A stretch of 64,000 nt of DNA from Amycolatopsis sp. MtRt-6 (GTDB taxonomy: Bacteria > Actinomycetota > Actinomycetes > Mycobacteriales > Pseudonocardiaceae), in assembly GCF_017308975.1 (NCBI RefSeq), contig NZ_JADWPD010000007.1, forward strand, positions 186,001 to 250,000, written 5' to 3'. Shown one piece after another: positions 41,119-49,030 of the stretch (position 1 is its first letter; every line of letters begins with the position of its first letter). The position numbers were made by a program, and so were the translations under genes. The notes beneath the pieces are model-generated. The model had not been told where the DNA came from and searched no databases. It saw only the letters and a program-made list of their open reading frames with translations.

Positions 41119-42088
41119 GCGCCCGGCGGCGGAACTCCGCCGGGGTGAGGCCGGTGGCGGCCTTGAAGACCTGGCCGAAGTGGGACGGGTCGGTGAACCC
41201 CCAGCGGGCGCCGATCGCCGCCACCGGGACGGCGTGGGCGGCCGGGTCCGCGAGGTCGCGTTTGCAGGCCTCCACCCGGCGGTGCCGGATCCAGCCGGCC
41301 ACGGTGTGGCCGCTGCCGTGGAACAGCGCGTGCAGGTGGCGCACGGAGACGAAGCACGCCGCCGCGAGGGTGTCGACGCGCAGGTCCGGATCGGACAGCC
41401 GGTCGTCGATGCAGGCCTGCACGGCCTGCCGTCGCCGGAGCCGGTCGTCGTCACCGGCCGGCCCGGCGACGCCGGCGTGGGCGCGCAGCATGGTCGCCGT
41501 CATGTCGAGCACGTTGCCCGCCACCAGGATCCCGGCGGACTGGCAGTCCGGGGCCAGCGAGCCGAGGCCGAGGATGGCCGACCAGACCACGGGCGCGATG
41601 CCGTGGTCGGCGGAGAACCTGCGGGCCACCAGGTGGGTGAAGGCCGCGGCGTCGGGGGCGCCGAGCGCGGTCTTGCGGAAGCGCACGTTGACCGACCGGT
41701 AGTCGTCGCTGACGTCGAGGGTCAGCGGCCGTTCGGAGTCGTAGAGCGCGAACTCGCCGGCGCGCAGTGTCGTGGCCCGGCCGTCCTGGGTGAGCTGCTT
41801 GGTGCCGGCGAGCTGCAGGGTCAGCAGGAAGGAGGCGTCGGCGGCGCGCGTCAGGTCGTCGGGGCGGCGGTGGACGGTGTGCCGCAGGCAGGTGACGCCG
41901 AACAGGCCGAGCTCGCCGACGGCCCGGTGGGCGATGGACCCGGCGAAGGCCTTCGGGTTGTCGAACTCGAAGCTGAAGTGCAGCGACACCCCGGTGTTGA
42001 CCTGTTGTTCCCAGACGCCGGGGCCGACCTTGGCGGCCGTGCGGGGCACGGCGTGCCCGGTGGGGATCAGGCTCAACGTACCGGCCAT
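41111..42088 (-). CDS. AraC-family regulator
   Basis: A 325-residue regulator with an N-terminal AraC_binding_2-type sensor (QLAGTKQLTQDGRATTLRAGE) and a C-terminal double helix-turn-helix (LAAACFVSVRHLHALFHGSGHTV in parts, then GFTDPSHFGQVFKAATGLTPAEF). It is divergent from the MhqO-like dioxygenase gene, with direct and inverted ACATCGGCG motifs between them, so it probably activates that operon in response to an aromatic or quinone compound. Its 3' end overlaps the convergent GH3 gene by 8 bases. Confidence 0.9.
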   Translation of the reverse strand: MAGTLSLIPTGHAVPRTAAKVGPGVWEQQVNTGVSLHFSFEFDNPKAFAGSIAHRAVGELGLFGVTCLRHTVHRRPDDLTRAADASFLLTLQLAGTKQLTQDGRATTLRAGEFALYDSERPLTLDVSDDYRSVNVRFRKTALGAPDAAAFTHLVARRFSADHGIAPVVWSAILGLGSLAPDCQSAGILVAGNVLDMTATMLRAHAGVAGPAGDDDRLRRRQAVQACIDDRLSDPDLRVDTLAAACFVSVRHLHALFHGSGHTVAGWIRHRRVEACKRDLADPAAHAVPVAAIGARWGFTDPSHFGQVFKAATGLTPAEFRRRALR

Positions 42089-42147
42089 GGTCGCTCCTGG
42101 GGGCACTCGGGCAACGCGGCCAGGGTACGCCGGGCGCGCCGTCGTGC

Positions 42148-42183
42148 ACATCGGCGACATCGGCGTGCACGTTTCGCCGATGT
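42148..42183. promoter_or_regulatory. AraC-type binding sites
   Basis: ACATCGGCG occurs twice head to tail at 42148-42156 and 42157-42165, and once inverted (CGCCGATGT) at 42175-42183. The cluster is between the divergent AraC (start 42088) and dioxygenase (start 42215) genes. Direct repeats are the usual AraC-family site. Confidence 0.7.
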
Positions 42184-42214
42184 CCGGGGCGGCCCGCCGC
42201 TCATAACGTGGGGC

Positions 42215-43168
42215 ATGGCCTACATCGAAGGTTCCCACCACATCACGCTGTCGGTCGGCCGGGCGCAGGAGGACGTCGACTTCCACGTCAAGGTGCTGGG
42301 CATGCGGTTCATCAAGCGGACCGTGCTCTTCGACGGCTCGGTGCCGATCTACCACCTGTACTACGCGAACGCGAACGGCGATCCGTCGAGCGTGGTCACG
42401 ACGTTCCCGTGGGCGCAGGCCGGGTTGTACGGCAAGCGCGGCACCAACCAGAGCCGCGAAGTGCTGCTGTCGGTGCCCGAGGGCAGCCTCGACCACTGGC
42501 ACCGCCGGCTGACCGAGCACGACGTCGAGGTCCGCAACGTCGAGGTCTTCGGACGGCGGCGGCTGGCGTTCGAGCACCCCTGCGGCATCGAGTACGTGCT
42601 CGTCGCCAACGAGGGTGACGACCGGGTCGGCCACGCCGGCCACGGCGTGCCGCCGGAGTACGCCATCCACGGCCTGCACGGGCTCGGCGTGCACGTGACG
42701 ACTCCCGATCGCACGGTCGAGTTCGCCAACGACACCTTCTACGCCCAGGACGGCCTGGCCGAGGACGGCGACCGGATCGCGGTGCAGCTGGGCAAGCAGG
42801 CCCACGGCAACCACCTCGAGATCACCGTCAACCGCGCGGACGACCAGGGGACGTGGCACTACGGGGCCGGCACCCACCACCACTTCGCCTGGAACGCCGA
42901 CACCTTGGCGAACCAGGACGAGCTGAAGTTCGAGGTCGAGGGCCGCGGCTACACCGACATCTCGGAGCTGAAGGACCGCAAGTACTTCAAGAGCGTCTAC
43001 GTCCGGTCCCCGGCGGGTGCGCTGTTCGAGCTGGCGGTCACCCACGCCGACGGTGGCTGGGACTGCGACGAATCGCCGCACGAGCTGGGGCAGCGGTTCC
43101 AGCTGCCCGAGCAGTTCGAGGACCGCCGCGAGGAGCTGCTCGCGGCGCTCGAGCCGATCGACGGCTGA
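42215..43168 (+). CDS. VOC-family ring-cleaving dioxygenase (MhqO-like)
   Basis: A 317-residue protein with two vicinal-oxygen-chelate modules. The opening YIEGSHHITLSVG and the later HGLHGLGVHV carry probable metal-binding His residues, and Glu in GALFELAV near residue 270 is the third ligand. The length and layout match hydroquinone/quinone-detoxifying dioxygenases of the MhqO/LinE group. The next gene encodes an MhqD-like carboxylesterase, the same pair as in the Bacillus quinone-resistance operon. Confidence 0.88.
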   Translation: MAYIEGSHHITLSVGRAQEDVDFHVKVLGMRFIKRTVLFDGSVPIYHLYYANANGDPSSVVTTFPWAQAGLYGKRGTNQSREVLLSVPEGSLDHWHRRLTEHDVEVRNVEVFGRRRLAFEHPCGIEYVLVANEGDDRVGHAGHGVPPEYAIHGLHGLGVHVTTPDRTVEFANDTFYAQDGLAEDGDRIAVQLGKQAHGNHLEITVNRADDQGTWHYGAGTHHHFAWNADTLANQDELKFEVEGRGYTDISELKDRKYFKSVYVRSPAGALFELAVTHADGGWDCDESPHELGQRFQLPEQFEDRREELLAALEPIDG

Positions 43169-43171
43169 GCG

Positions 43172-43792
43172 GTGAACCCCCACCTCGGCGGGCGGGTCCT
43201 GACGTGGGGCCCGCCCGAGGCGGCGGTCGTGGTGCTCGCCGTGCACGGTCGCGGGCACGAGCCCGAGGTGATGCGTGAGCTCACCACGCGCTTCGGCCCG
43301 CTGCCGGCCCGGTTCGTCGCCCCGGCCGCGGCGGGCGGCAGCTGGTACCCGCTGCCGTTCCTGCAGCCGCTGCCCGGCAACCAGCCCCAGCTCGACGACG
43401 CACTCGCGGCGATCGAGGCCCGCGTCGACGCCCTGCCCGACGCCGGAAACCTGGTGCTGCTGGGGTTCTCCCAGGGCGCCTGCCTGCTGGCGCACCTGCT
43501 GCTGACCCGGCCCCGGCGGCTCGGCGCGGCGGTGCTGCTGACCGGCGGGTTCATCGGCCCCGACCCGATCGAGCCGCCCACGGGCACCGAACTCGACGGC
43601 GTGCCGGTGCTGCTGCGGAGCATCGAGGACGACCCCTGGGTGCCGGCCCACCGGGTCGTGGAGACGGGCCGGCTGTTCGAGGCCGCGGGTGCCCGGCTCG
43701 ACCTGAAGATCGAGCCGGGCACTGAGCACATCGTGACCGAGGAAGCCTGCGCCACCACCGCCGCCCTGATCCGCCGGCTCGCGGCCCGGTGA
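43172..43792 (+). CDS. Carboxylesterase/phospholipase family hydrolase (MhqD-like)
   Basis: A 206-residue hydrolase of the PF02230 type: VLAVHGRGHEP at the start, nucleophile Ser in LLGFSQGACL near residue 100, and the acid/His part ending with EPGTEHIV. It starts at a GTG three bases after the dioxygenase stop and is certainly cotranscribed. Together with MhqO-like genes such esterases are induced by quinones and thiol-reactive stress; the substrate is not known. Confidence 0.88.
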   Translation: MNPHLGGRVLTWGPPEAAVVVLAVHGRGHEPEVMRELTTRFGPLPARFVAPAAAGGSWYPLPFLQPLPGNQPQLDDALAAIEARVDALPDAGNLVLLGFSQGACLLAHLLLTRPRRLGAAVLLTGGFIGPDPIEPPTGTELDGVPVLLRSIEDDPWVPAHRVVETGRLFEAAGARLDLKIEPGTEHIVTEEACATTAALIRRLAAR

Positions 43793-43913
43793 CGACCCTT
43801 TTCGCCGGGCGAAGGTCACAAATCGGTCATTCAAGGCACGCGAGGAGAACCACCGCGCCCGCCTGGGGGCAGGATTGGCAGCCGGTTCTCGCATTGAACT
43901 CGCGGAGGTTCGG

Positions 43914-44795
43914 ATGGGTGCGCAGATCGTCTCGATCTTTCTGCCGGTGGCGCTCGCGCTGGTGATGTTCGGCCTCGGCCTGTCGCTGACCCTGGCCGAC
44001 TTCGCCAGGGTGGTGAAGTACCCGAAGGCCGCCATCGTGGCGCTGACGTGCCAGATCGTCGTGCTGCCCGCCATCTGCTACGGGCTGGTCGTGCTGTTCG
44101 GGCTCAACGGCGTCCTGGCCGTCGGGATGATGCTGCTCGTCGCCTCGCCCGGCGGGACGTCGGCGAACCTGTTCAGCCATCTCGCGGGTGGTGACGTCGC
44201 GCTGAACGTCACCCTCACGGCGGTCAACTCCGTCCTCGCGATGTTCACGCTGCCGGTGGTGGTCGCCTGGTCGCTGGCGCAGTTCATGGCCGGCGACGCG
44301 TCGATCGGGCTGCAGCCCGCGAAACTGCTGCAGATGTTCGCGATCGTGCTGGTCCCGGTGGCGATCGGGATGTGGGTCCGGCACCGCTACCTCGGCTGGA
44401 CCGAGAAGATGCAGAAGCCGGTCAAGATCGCGTCGGTCGTCGTGCTGGTGCTGGCGGTCACGTTCTCCATCGCCGGGAACTTCCGGCTCCTGCTGGACAA
44501 CAGCGAAACGCTCGGGCCGGTGGCGTTGCTGCTTTCCGTGCTGAGCCTGGCGGTCGGCTACGGCGTGCCGCGGCTGCTGCGGGTGGAGCGGCGGCAGGCG
44601 ATCGCGTCGGCGATGGAGATCGGCATCCACAACGCCGCGCTGGCCATCACGCTCGCCATGTCGGTGCTGGGCAGCGAGCCGATGGCCGTCCCGGCCGGGA
44701 TCTACGGCACGGTGATGTTCGTGCCCGCCGCGATCGCCGCGTACGCGTTGAGCCGCAGGAGTTCCCGCGTCGCGAGCGTCGCGGGCGTCCGCTGA
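43914..44795 (+). CDS. BASS-family transporter (bile acid:sodium symporter family)
   Basis: A 293-residue membrane protein with nine or so hydrophobic segments. The motif LLVASPGGTSANLFSHLAGGDVALNVTLTAVNS (in parts) and the later EIGIHNAALAITLA are the crossing-helix signatures of the BASS/YocS/PanS group, which moves organic anions with sodium. The ATG at 43914 has CGGAGG 6 bases upstream; an earlier start at 43875 is less likely. No partner gene reveals the substrate. Confidence 0.9.
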   Translation: MGAQIVSIFLPVALALVMFGLGLSLTLADFARVVKYPKAAIVALTCQIVVLPAICYGLVVLFGLNGVLAVGMMLLVASPGGTSANLFSHLAGGDVALNVTLTAVNSVLAMFTLPVVVAWSLAQFMAGDASIGLQPAKLLQMFAIVLVPVAIGMWVRHRYLGWTEKMQKPVKIASVVVLVLAVTFSIAGNFRLLLDNSETLGPVALLLSVLSLAVGYGVPRLLRVERRQAIASAMEIGIHNAALAITLAMSVLGSEPMAVPAGIYGTVMFVPAAIAAYALSRRSSRVASVAGVR

Positions 44796-44798
44796 CGC

Positions 44799-45518
44799 TC
44801 ACGAGACCGTCGCCGCGATCTTCGCGGCGTCCTCGAAGGTGAGCGCGCCTTCGAGCCGGTAGGTGACCTCGCCGCGCTGCCAGACCAGCGACTGCGCGGC
44901 GAGGCGGGCCGTTTCGGTGTGCCACTCCCCGGCCCGGTCGACGTACATCAGCTCGTGCGGCCGGTCGATCCAGATCGCCGGTTCCCCGGCGACGCTCACC
45001 CGGCGGCCGCCGGACATGCCGAGGAACTTCTCGAACACCGGGCCGAGCCGGCCGTCGAACTCGTCGACCCGGACCGCGCCGCCCCGGTACAGCAACGAAA
45101 CCACGCGCGTCGGATCACCGGTGATCCGGACGTCGTCCGGTGGCCCGAGCGCGGCCGGGGCCCCGATCGGGAACGCCGTCAGCCGGCGTGCGTCGGCGAG
45201 GTCCACCGAGCGCTCGCCGGGGAGCAGGCCTTGGCCGCGCACCGGGGGACCGGGTTCGCCGCGCAGCTCGATCCCGGCGAACCGCAGCAGGTCGGTCACG
45301 GTCGCGCGCACCGCGGGGGAGAACGTGACCGCCGCGGCGAATACCAGCAGGAGCGCCGCGGCGACGGTGGCCCAGCGCGGCAGCACCGGACGCCGTCGCG
45401 GCCGCGCGGGCAGCCGGGCCAGGACGGCCTCGCGCACGTCGGGGGCCGGCGGCACGTCGAGGCGGTCGCCGAGCTCACGCAGCGCGGCGGCCAGCCGCGC
45501 GTCCTGGGGATCAGTCAC
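44799..45518 (-). CDS. Anti-sigma factor, membrane-anchored
   Basis: A 239-residue protein starting at a GTG that overlaps the sigma-factor stop. The first 45 residues form the short cytoplasmic sigma-binding part, a transmembrane helix lies at about 49-68 (WATVAAALLLVFAAAVTF), and the remaining 170 residues form an outside sensory domain with several Trp. The coupling to the ECF gene makes the anti-sigma role likely, although no zinc HxxxCxxC motif is seen, so it is not a ZAS type. Confidence 0.82.
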   Translation of the reverse strand: MTDPQDARLAAALRELGDRLDVPPAPDVREAVLARLPARPRRRPVLPRWATVAAALLLVFAAAVTFSPAVRATVTDLLRFAGIELRGEPGPPVRGQGLLPGERSVDLADARRLTAFPIGAPAALGPPDDVRITGDPTRVVSLLYRGGAVRVDEFDGRLGPVFEKFLGMSGGRRVSVAGEPAIWIDRPHELMYVDRAGEWHTETARLAAQSLVWQRGEVTYRLEGALTFEDAAKIAATVS

Positions 45519-46047
45519 CGACCGCCTCCTTGGCCGGTTCGGCCAGCAGCTCCCGCAGCCGGGCGAACGCGCGGTGCGCCCGCGACTTCACCGAACCCCG
45601 CGGGCAGCCGAGCACCTCCGCCGTCTCGCCTTCGGTGAGGTCGAGGAAGTACCGGCAGACCACGACGGCCCGGTTCTTCTCGGGCAGGGCCCGCACCGCG
45701 TCGAGCAACGCGGCGCCGGCGGCGTCCGACAGCGCCCGTGCCGCCGGATCGCCGTCGGGGACCGGTTCCAGGCTCGCGGCGCGCAGCTCGGTCGCGGCGC
45801 GCCGGCGCCGGGAGCGGACGAGGTTGTGGGTCTCGTTCGCGACGATGCGCAGCAGCCAGGCGCGGAACGAAGCGCCACCGCGAAACGACGGCAGCGCCCG
45901 GAAAGCCTTCACGAACGCCTCCTGGACGACGTCTTCGGCTTCATGCCCGGCGCCCAGCAGGTAGGCCGTCCGGTGGGCGAGCGCGGTGTACCGGTCGACC
46001 AGCGTCCCGTAGGACGCCGGGTCGCCGTCGCGGATCCGGGCCACCAC
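45511..46047 (-). CDS. ECF sigma factor
   Basis: About 178 residues with region 2 (LVDRYTALAHRTAYLLGAGHEAEDVVQEAFVKAF in parts) and region 4 (LPEKNRAVVVCRYFLDLTEGE, then GCPRGSVKSRAHRAFARLREL). The frame is open much further upstream but without ATG/GTG; the GTG at 46047 (or the next codon) is the first usable start after the predicted promoter, so the exact N-terminus is uncertain. It overlaps the anti-sigma gene. It probably transcribes itself and the divergent gene at 46162 from two matching promoters. Confidence 0.87.
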   Translation of the reverse strand: MVARIRDGDPASYGTLVDRYTALAHRTAYLLGAGHEAEDVVQEAFVKAFRALPSFRGGASFRAWLLRIVANETHNLVRSRRRRAATELRAASLEPVPDGDPAARALSDAAGAALLDAVRALPEKNRAVVVCRYFLDLTEGETAEVLGCPRGSVKSRAHRAFARLRELLAEPAKEAVGD

Positions 46048-46098
46048 TTCGTCGTCGTCCGTCGTCCGCCCCTTCCCGCCGGTGGTTTCACCCTCCTC

Positions 46099-46124
46099 TA
46101 CACCGGCCGCGGCCGCGAGGTTCC
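46099..46124 (-). promoter_or_regulatory. ECF-type promoter for the sigma operon
   Basis: On the minus strand, GGAACC (46124-46119), 14 bases, then GGTGTA (46104-46099). The -35/-10 pair and the spacing are identical to the divergent promoter at 46128-46153. GGAAC-type -35 elements are typical of ECF sigma factors. Confidence 0.7.
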
Positions 46125-46127
46125 CCG

Positions 46128-46153
46128 GGAACCGGTTCGCGCCCGGCGGTGTA
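46128..46153 (+). promoter_or_regulatory. ECF-type promoter for the exported protein gene
   Basis: GGAACC (46128-46133), 14 bases, then GGTGTA (46148-46153), eight bases before the ATG at 46162. The transcript should therefore be leaderless or nearly so. The two -35 boxes abut as the palindrome GGTTCCCCGGGAACC at 46119-46133. Confidence 0.7.
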
Positions 46154-46161
46154 GGGCGGAC

Positions 46162-46797
46162 ATGAAACTGCGACTCGCTTCCCTGCTCGGTGCCGTCCTG
46201 GTGGCCATGCTGGTGCCGGTGCCCAGCGCGTGGGCGGGCAATTGGGCGGTCACCTACCCCGACCCGTTGCCGGACACCTTCCGGGCCGGACAGCCCTACA
46301 CCGTCGGTTACTGGGTGCTGCAGCACGGTTCCCACGTCAGCGACGGAGAACTCGGCGCGACCGCGCTCGTCTTCACGCCCGCGCAGGGCGAGCCCGTGGT
46401 GTTCCCCGGTGTCGCCCTGCGCGAACCCGCGCACTACGCGACCGCGATCGCCCTGCCCCACGACGGGAGCTGGCGGGTGTCGGCGCGGCAGGGTGTCTTC
46501 GCCGACTACGAAATCGGCACGCTGACGGTGCCCGGACGGCTGGCGGTCACGCCACCCCCGGCTCCGATGGCCTGGGGCGAAAAGCAGCCGTGGGGCGCGA
46601 TCCGGCCCCCGATCGCCCCGAACGACGGCGGTGCCGTGCCGATCCAGACCATCGCTCCGAGCGCGGCGGCGGCCACGCCGGAGGCACCGGCGTCACTGGG
46701 GGCGGTGCTGGCGGTGGCCGGCCTGGTCGTCGCCGGGGGAGCCGTGCTCCTGGTGGGCGGCCGTCACCTGCGGCGCCGGCTGCGCGAAGGCGCGTGA
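46162..46797 (+). CDS. Exported Ig-like protein with C-terminal membrane anchor (CopC-like)
   Basis: A 211-residue protein with a signal peptide (cleavage after SAWA), a mature beta-sandwich of about 105 residues (AVTYPDPLPDTFRAGQPYTVGYWVLQHGSHV in parts) that resembles FixH/CopC-like Ig folds, a Pro/Ala linker and a C-terminal transmembrane helix (about 178-200) with a basic tail. The divergent, matching ECF promoter makes it a probable direct target of the sigma factor at 45511. Copper binding is possible, but no Met/His-rich metal motif is visible. Confidence 0.8.
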   Translation: MKLRLASLLGAVLVAMLVPVPSAWAGNWAVTYPDPLPDTFRAGQPYTVGYWVLQHGSHVSDGELGATALVFTPAQGEPVVFPGVALREPAHYATAIALPHDGSWRVSARQGVFADYEIGTLTVPGRLAVTPPPAPMAWGEKQPWGAIRPPIAPNDGGAVPIQTIAPSAAAATPEAPASLGAVLAVAGLVVAGGAVLLVGGRHLRRRLREGA

Positions 46798-46807
46798 CCT
46801 CGGCCGG

Positions 46808-47836
46808 TCACTCCAGCAGGTTCGACGACCGGACGAACGAGTCGGCGCAGCCGCACGAGCCGCGGGTCGTGAGCCGGGTGGGCAGGGTGTGCAGCCCGGT
46901 CGGGCGCGGTTCGTCGCCGAGGGCGCCCACGAGCAGTTCGGCCGCCAGCTTGCCCATCTCGAAGATCGGCTGCTCGGCCGTGGTGAGGCCGGGGCTGGTG
47001 TAGGCCGCGTACTCGATGCCGTCGAACGAGGCGACCGCGAGGTCGTCGGGGACCCGCAGGCCGTGGTCGGTGGCGGCCCGCAGGAGGCCGAGCGCGGCGA
47101 GGTCGCTGGTGACGAACAACGCGGTCGGCGCGTGCGGTCCGGCCAGCAGCGCTTCGAGCGCCTCGTAGCCGGCCCGGCCGCCGAACGGGCGGCGCAGCAC
47201 CGGCAGGGCGGCGAGCCCGGCTTCGGCCAGCGCCCGCTCGTACCCGGCCACGCGGTCGCGGGAGGTCGAGACGTCCGGCCCGCTCAGGCAGGCGATCCGC
47301 GTGTGGCCGTGGCCGATGAGGTGGGCGACGACCTCGCGGGCCCCGTCGACCGCGTCGGCCACGACGGTGGGCAGGTCCCCCTCGCCGAACGACCGGTCGA
47401 CGAACACCACCGGCGTCGGGATCTTCGCGTACTCCGCGCGCAGGGCCGGGCCCGTCGTCGACGGGATCGCCAGCACACCCTCCACCTGCCGGTCCAGGAA
47501 CGCGCGCAGGTAGCCGAGCTCGCGCGTCTCGTCGTCGGCGGCGTTGCCGACCAGCAGCGGGTACCCGAACCGGTGCGCCGTCTCCTCGACCGCGCGGGCG
47601 AGCAGCGCGAAGTACGGGTTCGCGCTGTCGGGGATGACCAGCCCGAGCGCGTGGCCGCGGGCCATCCGCAGGGACCGGGCCACCGTGTTGGGGCGGTAGC
47701 CGAGCTCGTCGATCGCGGCGAGGATCCGCTCGCGGGTCTCCGGGGCGACGCGCCGGGGCCCGTCGTTGAGCACGTAGCTGACCAGCGCCGGAGACGTCCC
47801 CGCCCGCCGGGCGACGTCCGCCCGCGTCACCGCCAT
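46808..47836 (-). CDS. LacI-family repressor of the ribose-type operon
   Basis: A 342-residue LacI/GalR regulator. The N-terminal helix-turn-helix reads TRADVARRAGTSPALVSYVLND with the hinge around RPNTVARSLRM, followed by a periplasmic-binding-protein-like sugar domain. It is divergent from the sugar ABC operon, and two identical palindromes in the gap are its probable operators. GGAG precedes the ATG. Confidence 0.93.
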   Translation of the reverse strand: MAVTRADVARRAGTSPALVSYVLNDGPRRVAPETRERILAAIDELGYRPNTVARSLRMARGHALGLVIPDSANPYFALLARAVEETAHRFGYPLLVGNAADDETRELGYLRAFLDRQVEGVLAIPSTTGPALRAEYAKIPTPVVFVDRSFGEGDLPTVVADAVDGAREVVAHLIGHGHTRIACLSGPDVSTSRDRVAGYERALAEAGLAALPVLRRPFGGRAGYEALEALLAGPHAPTALFVTSDLAALGLLRAATDHGLRVPDDLAVASFDGIEYAAYTSPGLTTAEQPIFEMGKLAAELLVGALGDEPRPTGLHTLPTRLTTRGSCGCADSFVRSSNLLE

Positions 47837-47914
47837 CCGAGAACTCCGTTCTTCGAGCCCGAGTCTTGACCCCCGAATCTTGACAAGCAGTGTGCCAGAG
47901 CACAGGATGCCTCA

Positions 47915-47928
47915 TCAACACGAGTTGA
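47915..47928. promoter_or_regulatory. LacI operator 1
   Basis: TCAAC-ACGA-GTTGA, identical to operator 2 located 45 bases downstream. It lies between the LacI gene and the ABC operon. Confidence 0.8.
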
Positions 47929-47959
47929 CGGCGCCTCAGCCCGTGTCCACACCCAAGAA

Positions 47960-47973
47960 TCAACACGAGTTGA
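47960..47973. promoter_or_regulatory. LacI operator 2
   Basis: TCAAC-ACGA-GTTGA, 26 bases before the substrate-binding protein start. Centre-to-centre distance to operator 1 is 45 bp, a little over four helical turns, so cooperative binding is possible. Confidence 0.8.
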
Positions 47974-47998
47974 ATCGCTCGGACCAGGGAGAACACTC

Positions 47999-49030
47999 AT
48001 GGGAAGCTGGAACCTTCGCCGCATCGTCGCGGTGACGGTCGCGGCCGCCGCGGTCGCCGGGATGACCGCGGCCTGCGGCCGCGGTGGTGACGACACCAAG
48101 CAGGCGAGCGGTCCGCGGATCGCCATCGTCACCCGCAACTTCACCAACCCGTACTGGGCCGCGCTGCGCGACGGCGCGCTGGCCGAGGGCAAGCAGCGCG
48201 GCGTCGAGGTCAACGTGCAGGCCGGCACGTCCGAGACCGACGCCGACGGCGAGAACGCGAAGATTTCCACCCTGGCCGGCCAGGGCTACGACTGCTTCGG
48301 CGTCGTCCCGGTCAACGCGAGCAACGTGATCACCCCGCTCGTGCCGGTGGCGCGCGCGAAGAAGACGATCCTCAACCTCGACTCGCAGATCGACCCGGCC
48401 GCATCGAGCGCGGCGGGCGTCTCGTACGCGTCGTTCATCGGCTCGGACAACATCGCGGCGGGCACGCTGGCCGGGCAGAAGATGCTGACCGCGCTCGGCG
48501 GCAGCGGCAAGGTCGTCATCCTGCAGGGCATCGCCGGCGAGCAGAACGGCATCAACCGCGAAAAGGGCTTCACCGAGGCGACCGGCGGCAAGCTCGACAT
48601 CGTCCAGCGCGCGCCGGCCGACTACGAGCAGGACAAGGCACTGCAGGTCACCGAGGCGATCCTCAAGGCCCACCCGGACATCACCGGCATCTTCGCCGCG
48701 AACGACACCATGGGCCTCGGCGCCGTCCAGGCGATCAAGAACGCCGGGCTGGCCGGCAAGATCAAGGTGATCTCGGTCGACGGCATCAAGGACGCCCTCG
48801 CCTCGGTCAAGAACGGCGACCTCTACGGCACGATCACCCAGTACCCGTACGCCGAAGGCCAGCTCGCGGTGCAGGCCTGCATCGCCGCGCACGCCGGCAA
48901 GCCGATCCCGCAGCGCGTGGTCGCGCCGATCGCGTTCATCGACAACTCGGTCGTCGACCAGCAGCTCGCTTCGTTCCCGAAGCCGTTCGCGCCGTTCGAC
49001 AACCCGCTCGCCGCGCTGGTCGCCGGATGA
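47999..49030 (+). CDS. Sugar ABC transporter substrate-binding lipoprotein
   Basis: A 343-residue RbsB-like protein. The lipobox GMTAAC places the lipid on Cys26. The mature part is the type I periplasmic-binding fold (IAIVTRNFTNPYWAALRDGA, ITGIFAANDTMGLGAVQAI, VISVDGIKDAL). The following permease, ATPase, RbsD and ribokinase genes point to ribose or a related pentose. It overlaps the permease by 4 bases (ATGA). Confidence 0.93.
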   Translation: MGSWNLRRIVAVTVAAAAVAGMTAACGRGGDDTKQASGPRIAIVTRNFTNPYWAALRDGALAEGKQRGVEVNVQAGTSETDADGENAKISTLAGQGYDCFGVVPVNASNVITPLVPVARAKKTILNLDSQIDPAASSAAGVSYASFIGSDNIAAGTLAGQKMLTALGGSGKVVILQGIAGEQNGINREKGFTEATGGKLDIVQRAPADYEQDKALQVTEAILKAHPDITGIFAANDTMGLGAVQAIKNAGLAGKIKVISVDGIKDALASVKNGDLYGTITQYPYAEGQLAVQACIAAHAGKPIPQRVVAPIAFIDNSVVDQQLASFPKPFAPFDNPLAALVAG

